This document shows positions 54,850 to 63,384 of a DNA stretch of 64,000 nucleotides, piece by piece. The translations under genes were made by a program, and so were the position numbers. Below the pieces are notes generated by a model that saw nothing but the letters and a program-made list of their open reading frames with translations, searched no databases and was not told the DNA's origin. The stretch comes from JARRNE01 sp963824085 (GTDB taxonomy: Bacteria; Pseudomonadota; Gammaproteobacteria; Chromatiales; Chromatiaceae), in the NCBI GenBank assembly GCA_963824085.1, contig CAWGNT010000014.1, forward strand, positions 124,001 to 188,000. Reading direction: 5' to 3'. Numbering within the stretch: the first letter of the stretch is position 1; each line of letters begins with the position of its first letter.

Positions 54850-56103
54850 ATGTTGAACCCCATGCCGTTGATCAAGCCATTTTCCGGACTGCGCCCGGCC
54901 CCAGGCCGCGCCGCCGACGTGGCCGCACCCCCATATGACGTCATGAGCACGGCCGAGGCGCGCGAGATGGTGCGTGACCGCCCCTGGAGCTTTCTCCACA
55001 TCTCGCGGCCGGAGGTGGACCTGCCGGAGGGGACGGACCCATATGCCCCAGAGGTCTACCGAAAGGCACGGGAGAACCTGGACCACATGGTCCGGGAAGG
55101 TATCCTGGTGCGAGATAGCGCCCCCTGCTACTACGTCTATCGGCTGACCATGGGCAGTCACGTGCAGACCGGTTTGGTCGCCGCGGCCTCGGTGGCCGCC
55201 TATGACACGGAGCGGATCAAGAAGCACGAGTTCACCCGCCCGGTCAAGGAAGACGACCGCGTGCGTCAGATCGATGCCCTCAACGCCCAGACCGGTCCCG
55301 TCTTCCTGGTCTATCGAAGCCGATCCGCTATCGACGAGACCCTTGTGCGGGTGACCCGCGCCGAGCCGGCGGTGGACTTCACCGCCGACGACGGAGTCCG
55401 CCACGAGCTGTGGGTAGTGGGAGACAGGGACACCGTCGACTTGCTCTCTGCCGCCTTCGACGGACTCGATGCCCTGTACGTAGCCGACGGACACCACCGC
55501 TCGGCCGCCGCTTCGCGGGTGGCCGCCATGCGCGCAGACGCCAATTCCGTGCACACCGGAGAGGAGTCGCACAACTACTTCCTGTCCGTGATATTCCCCC
55601 ACAATCAGATGCAGATCCTGTCCTACAATCGGACGGTGAAGGACCTGCACGGACTCAGTGTCGAGAGCTTCCTGCACAAGGTCTCCGTCGCCTTCAAGGT
55701 GGAGCTCAGCACCCGCCCCGTCGAGCCGGCGCGCCTCGGGGAGCTCGGTATGTATCTGGAAGGCGGCTGGTACCGGCTCACGCTAGACGATCACCGCATC
55801 CCATGGGACGATCCAGTCGCACGTCTGGACGTGAGCCTCCTGCAGGACAACCTGATAGAGCCCATCCTGGGGATCGTCGACCCGCGCCGCGACGACCGCA
55901 TCGGCTTCGTCGGCGGCATCCGCGGTCTCGACGGGTTGAGCCGCCGCGTCGACAGCGGCGAGATGCGGGTGGCGTTCTCGCTCCACCCCACGCGAATGGA
56001 AGAGCTGATCGCCGTCGCCGACGCCGGCGAGATCATGCCGCCGAAGTCCACCTGGTTCGAGCCTAAGCTCGCGGATGGACTCGTCAGCCACGTCCTCGAT
56101 TGA
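54850..56103 (+). CDS. DUF1015 family protein
   Basis: 417 residues from ATG 54850; ATG 54862 (PLIKPFSGLRP) is equally possible. The family opening PFSGLRP, APPYDVMSTAEAREM, PWSFLHISRPEVDLPEG, RRYTERIKK-like DTERIKKHEFT and the DGHHRSAAASRVA segment are visible. Members form a conserved soluble family with a proposed kinase-like or substrate-binding role; function is unproven. Confidence 0.85.
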   Translation: MLNPMPLIKPFSGLRPAPGRAADVAAPPYDVMSTAEAREMVRDRPWSFLHISRPEVDLPEGTDPYAPEVYRKARENLDHMVREGILVRDSAPCYYVYRLTMGSHVQTGLVAAASVAAYDTERIKKHEFTRPVKEDDRVRQIDALNAQTGPVFLVYRSRSAIDETLVRVTRAEPAVDFTADDGVRHELWVVGDRDTVDLLSAAFDGLDALYVADGHHRSAAASRVAAMRADANSVHTGEESHNYFLSVIFPHNQMQILSYNRTVKDLHGLSVESFLHKVSVAFKVELSTRPVEPARLGELGMYLEGGWYRLTLDDHRIPWDDPVARLDVSLLQDNLIEPILGIVDPRRDDRIGFVGGIRGLDGLSRRVDSGEMRVAFSLHPTRMEELIAVADAGEIMPPKSTWFEPKLADGLVSHVLD

Positions 56104-56239
56104 AGTCGCTCGGCGAAACCGCTATTCCTCTGGCAGAAAGCTGCGCGATTCGACTCGGATCGTTCAACCGCGAAAGGCGCCGCGCGAGGAGGGCTTACTC
56201 CCTCCGGATCGCGGCCTAAATGGGCCAGCCTTTTTCCTG

Positions 56240-58465
56240 ATGGTCAAGCCCGTCTACAACCTTCCCGATTCTCAGCAGGACGATGCGAGTGCCGCCCGGC
56301 ACTGGCTTGCCGCCCTGCCGGCCAGCTATTCCGAGAAGGAGCAAGAGCGTCTCGCTGAGGCGTGCGAGATACTCGTCCGCTGTCGAGGGGACCAAGTCCT
56401 GGAGACCGGAGAGTCTCAGGTGCGCCACCTGTTGTCGACGGCGGACATCCTGGTGCAGCTCGATATGGACCCCGAGACCCTGGTAGCGGCCGTGCTCAAC
56501 GGATGCCTTAGCCGCTCCGGAATCTCGGAGGCCGAGCTGCAGACGCGCTTCGGACCCAGCATCGCGAGCATGGTGGTCGACCTCGCGCGCATCGACCAGA
56601 TCGCCAATGTGGACGCTGCCATTGCTGTCAAAGACCTCGCCGAGCACGAGGAGAATCTGCGCCGCCTGCTGCTCGGGATCGCCGAGGATGTGCGGGTCGT
56701 GCTGGTGGTGCTGGCCGAACGGCTCCATCTCATGCGCAGCGTCAAAAACCTCGAGGAGGGACGGCGCCGCAAGATCGCGCAGGACACCCAGCGCGTCTAT
56801 GCGCCGCTGGCCAATCGGCTCGGCGTCTGGCAGATCAAGTGGGAGCTCGAGGACCTGTCCCTGCGCTACCTCGAGCCGAAGGAGTACAAGCGCATCGCCA
56901 AGCTGCTGGACGGCCGCCGGGGCGAGCGCGAGGGCTACATCGCCGGCGTGATCGGCATCCTGCGGGAGAAGTTTGCGGAAGCCGCAGTCAAGGCGGAAAT
57001 CTCCGGCCGCCCGAAGCACATCTACAGCATCTGGCGCAAGATGCAGCGTAAGAACGTGGACATCGAGCAGATCTTCGACCTGCGCGCGGTCCGGATCATG
57101 GTGGACGACGTCGCCTCCTGCTACGCGGCGCTGGGCATCGTCCACGGCCTATGGAAACACATCCCCAAGGAGTTCGACGACTACATCGCCACCCCCAAGG
57201 GCAACATGTACCAGTCGTTGCACACGGCGGTAGTCGGGCCGCAGGACAAGCCCCTGGAGGTCCAGATTCGCACCTGGGACATGCACCGCCACGCCGAGCT
57301 CGGTGTCGCCGCCCACTGGGCCTATAAAGAGAGCAAGCAGCACGACGACGAGTTTCAGCGCCGCGTGGTGTGGATGCGCAAGTGGCTAGAGCTAAAGAAC
57401 GACGGCGAGGAGGAAGGGGGCGATCTCTTCGAGCGCTTCCGCTCTCAGTTCGAGCCCGTCCACATCTACGTGCTGACACCACAGTCGAAGGTCATCGAGC
57501 TCCCCAAGGGGGCAACGCCGCTGGACTTCGCCTACGCCATCCACTCCGAGATCGGCAACCGCTGCCGTGGCGCGCGGGTGAACGGACGCATCGCGCCTCT
57601 CAACCAGCCGCTGCAGAGCGGGCAGACGGTGGAGATACTCACCCAGAAGAACGCCTCCCCCAGCCGCGACTGGCTGAGTCCCCACCACGCCTATCTGCGC
57701 ACCTCCAGGGCGCGCAACCGGGTACGGCAGTGGTTCAAGCAACAGGATCACACGCGCTACGTCGGCGAGGGCAAGGCGACTCTGGAGAAAGAGATCTCCC
57801 GCCTCGGCATCGAGGAGAAGCCGCAGCTCGACCAGCTCGCGCGCCGCTTCAACTTCCAAAAGGGCGAAGACCTGCTCGCCGCCATCGGCCGCGGTGAGCT
57901 GACCCCCGGGCACGTGGCACGCCAAGTCGGCGAGCCAAAGGGAGAGAAGCGCCCGGAGCCGCCGGAGATCCGGCCCAGGGCACCCACGCTGCAAAAACAG
58001 AAGGGCAAGGGCCACTCCGAGGTGATCGTTGAGGGCGTTGGCGACCTCATGACCCACATGGCCCACTGCTGCAAGCCGGTGCCGAACGATCCGATCATTG
58101 GCTACGTCACCCGCGGACGCGGCGTGACTGTGCACCGCCGCGACTGCACCAATGTTCGCAAAATGCCCGTTCCCGAGCAGCAGAGGCTGATCGAGGTGCG
58201 CTGGGCCGAGCAGCCCGCGGACGCCAGCTATCCGGTAGACGTCTTCGTGCTCGCCGCCGACCGCAAGGGCTTGCTTCGCGACGTCTCCGCGGTCTTCTCC
58301 GACGAGGACGTGGATGTGCTAGGGGTTCACACGGTCTCGGATCGGGGCACGGACCGAGCCACGATGCGCTTCACCGTCGAGGTAAAGAACATGGCCCAGC
58401 TCGCGCTGGTGGTCAACAAGCTGAACCAGGTCCCGGACGTGCTCAACGTGCGCCGGCCGCATTGA
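56240..58465 (+). CDS. relA: GTP pyrophosphokinase RelA
   Basis: 741 residues from ATG 56240 (MVKPVYNLPDSQQ). RelA makes (p)ppGpp on starved ribosomes. The N-terminal hydrolase-like domain lacks the His-Asp pair (AAVLNGCLSRSGIS where SpoT has LHD), so it is a synthetase only. The synthetase domain has KHIYSIWRKMQRKN, FDLRAVRIMVDD and GNMYQSLHTAV; a TGS domain follows (VIELPKGATPLDFAYAIHS), then a zinc-finger-like AHCCKPVPNDPI and a C-terminal ACT domain. Confidence 0.96.
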   Translation: MVKPVYNLPDSQQDDASAARHWLAALPASYSEKEQERLAEACEILVRCRGDQVLETGESQVRHLLSTADILVQLDMDPETLVAAVLNGCLSRSGISEAELQTRFGPSIASMVVDLARIDQIANVDAAIAVKDLAEHEENLRRLLLGIAEDVRVVLVVLAERLHLMRSVKNLEEGRRRKIAQDTQRVYAPLANRLGVWQIKWELEDLSLRYLEPKEYKRIAKLLDGRRGEREGYIAGVIGILREKFAEAAVKAEISGRPKHIYSIWRKMQRKNVDIEQIFDLRAVRIMVDDVASCYAALGIVHGLWKHIPKEFDDYIATPKGNMYQSLHTAVVGPQDKPLEVQIRTWDMHRHAELGVAAHWAYKESKQHDDEFQRRVVWMRKWLELKNDGEEEGGDLFERFRSQFEPVHIYVLTPQSKVIELPKGATPLDFAYAIHSEIGNRCRGARVNGRIAPLNQPLQSGQTVEILTQKNASPSRDWLSPHHAYLRTSRARNRVRQWFKQQDHTRYVGEGKATLEKEISRLGIEEKPQLDQLARRFNFQKGEDLLAAIGRGELTPGHVARQVGEPKGEKRPEPPEIRPRAPTLQKQKGKGHSEVIVEGVGDLMTHMAHCCKPVPNDPIIGYVTRGRGVTVHRRDCTNVRKMPVPEQQRLIEVRWAEQPADASYPVDVFVLAADRKGLLRDVSAVFSDEDVDVLGVHTVSDRGTDRATMRFTVEVKNMAQLALVVNKLNQVPDVLNVRRPH

Positions 58466-58495
58466 CGCCATTTCAGCACGCAACTTCAGACACTC

Positions 58496-59047
58496 ATGGG
58501 AAAGCGTTACGACGAGCTGACCGAGAAGTACGTCCGGTTCATCGCGGAGCAGAAGATCTTTTTCGTCGGCACGGCCACTGCCGATAGCCGGGTGAATATC
58601 TCACCCAAGGGGATGGACTCCCTTCGCGTACTGAACCGCAGCCGCGTCGCCTGGCTAAACCTCACGGGGAGCGGCAACGAGACCGCCGCCCATGTGCAGC
58701 AGAGCCCCCGCATGACCCTGATGTTCTGTGCGTTCGAGGGCGACCCGCTCATCCTGCGTCTCTACGGCACCGCGCGCGTAATCCACCAGCGCGATCCGGA
58801 CTGGAAGCAGATGTTCCCGCTGTTCCATGCCCTACCCGGCGCGCGCCAGATCTTCGACCTCTCGATCGACCTCGTGCAGACCTCCTGCGGCATGGCCGTC
58901 CCCTACTATTCGTACGACGGCGATCGCAACCTGCTGCGGGAGTGGGCTGTCAAGAAGGGCGACGCCGGGCTGCGGCAATACTGGGAAGAGAAGAATCGGC
59001 TCAGCCTGGACCGCATCCCGACCAATATCGTCGCCAAGAACGGCTGA
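58496..59047 (+). CDS. Pyridoxamine 5'-phosphate oxidase-family protein
   Basis: 183 residues. A split-barrel flavin-binding fold with IFFVGTATADSRVNISPKGM, VAWLNLTGSGNETAAHV and MTLMFCAFEGDPLILRLYGT. It is one of the short PNPOx-like proteins, not PdxH; C-terminal RLSLDRIPTNIV is a family ending. Probable FMN or F420-type oxidoreductase. It follows relA by 30 bases. Confidence 0.85.
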   Translation: MGKRYDELTEKYVRFIAEQKIFFVGTATADSRVNISPKGMDSLRVLNRSRVAWLNLTGSGNETAAHVQQSPRMTLMFCAFEGDPLILRLYGTARVIHQRDPDWKQMFPLFHALPGARQIFDLSIDLVQTSCGMAVPYYSYDGDRNLLREWAVKKGDAGLRQYWEEKNRLSLDRIPTNIVAKNG

Positions 59048-59114
59048 CAGCCCGAGTAGCCTTTGCTCCAGGGGCGCGTTCGCCGCGTGTTGATAATCCA
59101 CAAGCCATGTAGCC

Positions 59115-59671
59115 GTCACCCCGGCAGGGAGTGCCGGGGTCCAGAATTCAGGGACGGAGCCACGAGGTCAGGCCAAAGGTCTCGCCAACTCGGATTGCCC
59201 CGCTCAATCAGCTGCAGCTTGGCCACCCGGACCCATTTCTTTATCTGCTTTTCCCTCGAAATGGCAGTCTCCATCGAGTCGTGGACCTCGTACCACACCA
59301 GCCGATGCACCTTGTAGCGTTTGCTAAAGCCGTCGACCATACCGTTGCGGTGCTGATATATGCGGCGGATCAGATCCGACGTGACACCGACGTATAGAGT
59401 CCCATTGCGCCGACTGGCGAGAAGATAAACGCAGGGTTGTTTTTCCATAAACTGGGGGATCGCGTTCTCCTTATCGCTATCGCACGCGGTAGCGAGTTCG
59501 CCATCCATGGCCCCTGGGTTCCGGCACTCCCTGCCGGAATGACGGCTCTCGTGTACAGCCTAAACGTTTCGCCTGGCAAAGCCTACCGGGCTACGGGCTT
59601 CCTGCGAAACGAGCTCACGTACCCGTCACCCCGGCAGGGAGTGCCGGGGTCCAGTATCCAGGGACGGAGCC
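59115..59671. mobile_element. GIY-YIG gene bracketed by 47-bp direct repeats with a palindromic core
   Basis: Copy 1 (59115-59161) and copy 2 (59625-59671) start GTCACCCCGGCAGGGAGTGC and match at 45 of 47 bases. An inverted, partial copy lies at about 59516-59543 (CCGGCACTCCCTGCCGGAAT). The unit holds CCGGCA and TGCCGG, a hairpin. The GIY-YIG gene lies between copy 1 and the inverted copy, and its last codons are copy 1 itself. Confidence 0.72.
59116..59448 (-). CDS. GIY-YIG nuclease-domain protein
   Basis: 110 residues from ATG 59448 (MEKQPCVYLLASRR); the frame is open 20 codons upstream. The GIY-YIG motif appears as VYLLASRRNGTLYVGVTSDL with R in IRRIYQHRNG and the catalytic glutamate in SREKQIKKWVR. 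It belongs to the short UPF0213/Slx1-like single-domain group. The final residues GPRHSLPG are encoded in the direct repeat. Known members are structure-specific or unknown nucleases; a role in spreading the surrounding repeat is a hypothesis. Confidence 0.88.
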   Translation of the reverse strand: MEKQPCVYLLASRRNGTLYVGVTSDLIRRIYQHRNGMVDGFSKRYKVHRLVWYEVHDSMETAISREKQIKKWVRVAKLQLIERGNPSWRDLWPDLVAPSLNSGPRHSLPG

Positions 59672-59771
59672 GGAGCGCTCATTACCGAAACGACGGCGGC
59701 CAAGAAACGCAAGACCTCCCGCCGAACTTCGATACCATACGGAATTCCACGAGCGGCAGAGGTTCGCCCAC

Positions 59772-60209
59772 ATGCATCGAGCCCTCTTGATCATCCTTCT
59801 CTTGCTTTTGTCCCTCGACGTCAACGCGGCGGGTGACAATGACCCTCGTCAGCTCGTCGAGCTCCCTCCTATGATGCAGCAGCACATGCTTCGCAACATG
59901 CGCGACCACCTCGCGGCCATCACGGAGATCCAGCAGGCCCTGTCATCGGGCGAATTCGACCGCGCGGCCGATATCGCGGAGATGCGGATCGGTATGTCTT
60001 CGCTCGCCTCCCACGGCGCTTCCCACATGGCGCCCTACATGCCGAAGGCGATGCGGCAGATCGGCACCAATATGCATCGGGCCGCGAGCCAGTTCGCAAA
60101 GATTGCCGAGGAGAGCGCGGTGGATGGCGACGTTGAGCGAGCGATTGGCGCCCTGTCGACGGTTACGGCACAGTGCGTCGCTTGTCACGCCGCATTCAGA
60201 GCCCACTGA
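59772..60209 (+). CDS. Cytochrome c'-like periplasmic haem protein
   Basis: 145 residues. Signal peptide MHRALLIILLLLLSLDVNAA. The mature protein is mostly helical with a four-helix-bundle pattern (HLAAITEIQQALSSGEFDRA, IAEMRIGMSSLASHGASHM) and ends in a single haem-binding CVACHAAFRAH close to the C terminus. That position of CxxCH fits cytochrome c' or c556. Methionine-rich in the middle (PYMPKAM). Could carry electrons or bind NO; no partner is fixed. A terminator follows. Confidence 0.85.
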   Translation: MHRALLIILLLLLSLDVNAAGDNDPRQLVELPPMMQQHMLRNMRDHLAAITEIQQALSSGEFDRAADIAEMRIGMSSLASHGASHMAPYMPKAMRQIGTNMHRAASQFAKIAEESAVDGDVERAIGALSTVTAQCVACHAAFRAH

Positions 60210-60325
60210 GGGACGCCTGAGCGAGACCGAACGCGCCGTAACGACTCGATCGAGCCTTTCCCGGAAGGCATGTCGATCGACTGATCGACCGCAGCCGCAG
60301 GGGCGGATGCCACCCGCAGCACAAA

Positions 60326-60357
60326 CGGGCGGGCACCTAAAGGCCCGCCCGCCTTTT
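60326..60357 (+). terminator. Rho-independent terminator
   Basis: GGGCGGGC, eight bases and GCCCGCCC are followed by GCCTTTTC, downstream of the cytochrome c'-like gene and facing the convergent cyoD. Confidence 0.78.
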
Positions 60358-60402
60358 CACAGCCGCGAAAGCCGCCATTGGCGCTCTTCCGCGACTGCGT
60401 CC

Positions 60403-60732
60403 TCACCCCATCATGCGCGAATGCAGATCGACCATGATCCACAGCGACCCACCGACGAAGATCGTCATCACCAGGACGGTGAACAGAAAGGTCATCAGGT
60501 TCCAGCGTTGCGACGACGAGCGGTCCATGTGGAGGAAGTAGTGCAAGTGCACCAGGATCTGTACTACCGCGGCGGCTAAGATGCCAAGCAGTGTGACCGC
60601 TCGCGGCGCGACCCCGGTCATGACCAGCCCGAACGGAACGGCCGTCAGGATGACGGATAGTAAGAAACCGATGCTGTAGCCAAGCAGACTGCCGTGGTGC
60701 TCGCCCGCGATCGTGTTGTGTGCCTCCGCCAT
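60403..60732 (-). CDS. cyoD: Cytochrome o ubiquinol oxidase subunit IV
   Basis: 109 residues with three membrane helices (GYSIGFLLSVILTAVPFGLV, LLGILAAAVVQILVHLHYF, LFTVLVMTIFVGGSLWIMVD). VQILVHLHYFLHMD is the subunit IV signature. It assists assembly of the bo3-type proton-pumping quinol oxidase. It overlaps cyoC by one base; it is the last gene of the cyo cluster and no cyoE follows. Confidence 0.95.
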   Translation of the reverse strand: MAEAHNTIAGEHHGSLLGYSIGFLLSVILTAVPFGLVMTGVAPRAVTLLGILAAAVVQILVHLHYFLHMDRSSSQRWNLMTFLFTVLVMTIFVGGSLWIMVDLHSRMMG

Positions 60733-61346
60733 TACATCACCCCCAATAGATAGACCACAGAAAACACGCCGATCCAGACGATGTCCAGAAAGTGCCAGAA
60801 CACACTCAGGCGCAGCAAGCGCCCCTGCACCGGCGCGGACAGTCCCTTGAATCCCACCTGGAACATCATGGCCAGCATCCAGATCAGACCGAAGGTAACG
60901 TGGGTACCGTGGGTCCCCACCAGGGTGAAATAGGCGGAGAGGAAGCCGCTGCGGTCCGGGCCATGTCCCGCGAGCACCAGGCCGTAGAACTCGTGCACCT
61001 CCATCACGATGAAGCCCAGGCCCAACAGGAAGGTGATGCCCAGCCAGCGCATCACCGGCGCGGATCGGCCCCGCTGCACGGCCAGCATCGCCAGGCCGTA
61101 GCTGGCGCTGCTGAGCAGCAGCAGTAGAGTCTCGACGGCCACATAGTTGAGATCAAACAGGTCCTTGCCGGTCGGGCCGCCAGCGAAGCTCCGCATCTGC
61201 ACAGCAAAGGTCGCGAACAGCGCCGAGAACAGGATCAGGTCGCTCAGTATGTACAGCCAGAATCCGAAGGCCTGGGTGTCCCGAGCGTCGTGATGCTCGT
61301 GAGCCGCCGCGTGGGCGGCGTCTATTGCTTGTACGTGTGAGGTCAT
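60732..61346 (-). CDS. cyoC: Cytochrome o ubiquinol oxidase subunit III
   Basis: 204 residues, five membrane helices. FGFWLYILSDLILFSALFAT, AGGPTGKDLFDLNYV, LAMLAVQRGR and GTHGTHVTFGLIWMLAMM are subunit III marks; the sequence ends in VFWHFLDIVWIGVFSVVYLL. It stabilises the bo3 oxidase core. Tightly packed between cyoB and cyoD. Confidence 0.96.
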   Translation of the reverse strand: MTSHVQAIDAAHAAAHEHHDARDTQAFGFWLYILSDLILFSALFATFAVQMRSFAGGPTGKDLFDLNYVAVETLLLLLSSASYGLAMLAVQRGRSAPVMRWLGITFLLGLGFIVMEVHEFYGLVLAGHGPDRSGFLSAYFTLVGTHGTHVTFGLIWMLAMMFQVGFKGLSAPVQGRLLRLSVFWHFLDIVWIGVFSVVYLLGVM

Positions 61347-61349
61347 GAC

Positions 61350-63383
61350 TTACACCTGTGGAATCGGTTGAGGAATCACTTCGGCGTCGGTATCGGCCAG
61401 GTCTTGCGTCGCGGTCCCTGCCATCAGCCGGCGACGCTCGTTCTCGGTCCGCTCCACCTCAGCGGCGGGAATGACGTACTCGATGTCGTCGTTGAACGAG
61501 CGGGCGACCACAGTGGCAAGCATCCCCACGGCGGAAGCGATGGCCATCCACCAGATGTGCCAGATCATGGCGAAGCCGAACAGGAAGGCGAATACGCCGA
61601 GCACGAAGCCCGCCGAGGTGTTCCTTGGCATATGGATGTCTCGGTACTCAGACGGCTGCTCATAGGCTGTGCCCTGCTGCTTCATCTCCCAGAAGGCATC
61701 CAGATCGTGAACCATGGGGATGCGCGCAAAGTTGTAGACGGCCGGAGGCGAAGCCGTGGCCCACTCGAGTGTGCGGCCGTTCCAGGGGTCGCCGGTTAGA
61801 TCGCGGGTCGCCTGGCGTTCGCGGATACTGACCACCAGCTGCACGACCAGGAAGATGATGCCGAACATGATGATCACGGCGCCGACTGCGGCCACTTCAA
61901 GCCAAGGCAGCCAAGCCGGGTCCGAGTAGTGCTCCATGCGCCGAGGCATGCCCATGAAGCCCAGCACATAGAGCGGCATGAACGCTACGTAGAAGCCCAC
62001 CAGCCAGGACCAGAAGGCGCGCTTGCCCCACTTCTCGTTCAGGCGGAAGCCGAACGCCTTGGGGAACCAGTACATGTAGCCCGCCAGGTACGCGAACAGG
62101 GCGCCGGGGATCAGCATGTTGTGGAAGTGGGCCACCAGGAAGAGGCTGTTGTGCAGCACATAGTCCGCCGGCGGCACCGCGAGCAGCACCCCGGTCACGC
62201 CGCCGACGACGAAGGCCGAGAAGAACCCAATGGTCCACAGGATTGGCGGAGTGAACTGAACCCGTCCCCTGTACATGGTGAACAGCCAGTTGAAGATCTT
62301 CACCCCGGTAGGCACCGCGATAATCATCGTCGTGATGCCGAAGAAGGCGTTGACGTCCGCGCTGGAGCCCATCGTGAAGAAGTGGTGCAGCCACACGGTG
62401 AAGGACAGGACACCGATAGCCGCGGTGGCGTACACCATGGTCTTGTAGCCGAACAGCGGCTTCCCGGAAAAAGTGGGGACCACCTCGGAGAACACACCGA
62501 AAGCGGGCAGGATCAAGATGTAGACCTCGGGATGACCCCAGATCCAGAACAGATTGAGGTACATCATCATGTTGCCGCCCATGCCGTTGGTGAAGAAGTG
62601 CATGTCCAGATAGCGGTCCAGGGTCAGCAAGGCCAGAGTAACAGTCAGTACCGGGAAGGACAGGATGATGAGCACGCAGGTCACGAGCGCGGTCCAGACG
62701 AACACCGGCATGCGCATGAAAGTCATGCCCGGAGCGCGCATCTTCAGGATGGTCGCCAGGAAATTGACGCCGGTCAGCAAGGTGCCGAGGCCCGAGATCT
62801 GGATCGCCCAGATCCAGTAGTCCACCCCGCTGCCCGGGCTGTAGCGCAGCTCGGAGAGCGGCGGATAACCGGTCCACCCCGCCTTCGAGAAGTCGCCGAC
62901 GCCCAGCGACACCATCACCAGCATCGCCCCCACCACGGTCAGCCAGAAGCTGACGGAGTTGAGAAACGGGAAGGCCACGTCGCGGGCACCCAGCTGCTGC
63001 GGTATCACCACGTTCCAGAGCCCCACCAGGAACGGCATGGCCATGAACAGGATCATGATGGTGCCGTGGGCCCCGAAGATCTGGTCGAAGTGTCCGGGAG
63101 GCAGGTAGCCGTGAGAGGAGCCCTCCGCCAGCATCTGCTGGGAGCGCATCATGATGGCGTCGGCGAAGCCGCGCACGAGCATGATCAGGGCCAGCATGAT
63201 GTACATGACACCGATGCGCTTGTGGTCGACGCTAGTGAGCCACTCGGTCCACAGGTAGCGCCACTTGCCGTAGCGGGTAATCAAGCCCAGGATCACCAGG
63301 CCCACCAGAATGGAAAAACCGACTGCGCCCATGATGATGGGGTTGTCGAAAGGGATCGCGGAAAGGGTCAGCTTGCCCAACAT
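61350..63383 (-). CDS. cyoB: Cytochrome o ubiquinol oxidase subunit I
   Basis: 677 residues, about 14-15 membrane helices. CyoB holds low-spin haem and the haem-copper site, reducing O2 with quinol electrons and pumping protons. Haem and copper ligands lie in FGAHGTIMILFMAMP, WIWGHPEVYILILPAFG, TVWLHHFFTMG and LHNSLFLVAHFHNM; GVKIFNWLFTMY has the K-channel lysine. The length and C-terminal extension fit the bo3 type. Confidence 0.98.
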   Translation of the reverse strand: MLGKLTLSAIPFDNPIIMGAVGFSILVGLVILGLITRYGKWRYLWTEWLTSVDHKRIGVMYIMLALIMLVRGFADAIMMRSQQMLAEGSSHGYLPPGHFDQIFGAHGTIMILFMAMPFLVGLWNVVIPQQLGARDVAFPFLNSVSFWLTVVGAMLVMVSLGVGDFSKAGWTGYPPLSELRYSPGSGVDYWIWAIQISGLGTLLTGVNFLATILKMRAPGMTFMRMPVFVWTALVTCVLIILSFPVLTVTLALLTLDRYLDMHFFTNGMGGNMMMYLNLFWIWGHPEVYILILPAFGVFSEVVPTFSGKPLFGYKTMVYATAAIGVLSFTVWLHHFFTMGSSADVNAFFGITTMIIAVPTGVKIFNWLFTMYRGRVQFTPPILWTIGFFSAFVVGGVTGVLLAVPPADYVLHNSLFLVAHFHNMLIPGALFAYLAGYMYWFPKAFGFRLNEKWGKRAFWSWLVGFYVAFMPLYVLGFMGMPRRMEHYSDPAWLPWLEVAAVGAVIIMFGIIFLVVQLVVSIRERQATRDLTGDPWNGRTLEWATASPPAVYNFARIPMVHDLDAFWEMKQQGTAYEQPSEYRDIHMPRNTSAGFVLGVFAFLFGFAMIWHIWWMAIASAVGMLATVVARSFNDDIEYVIPAAEVERTENERRRLMAGTATQDLADTDAEVIPQPIPQV

Positions 63384-63384
63384 C

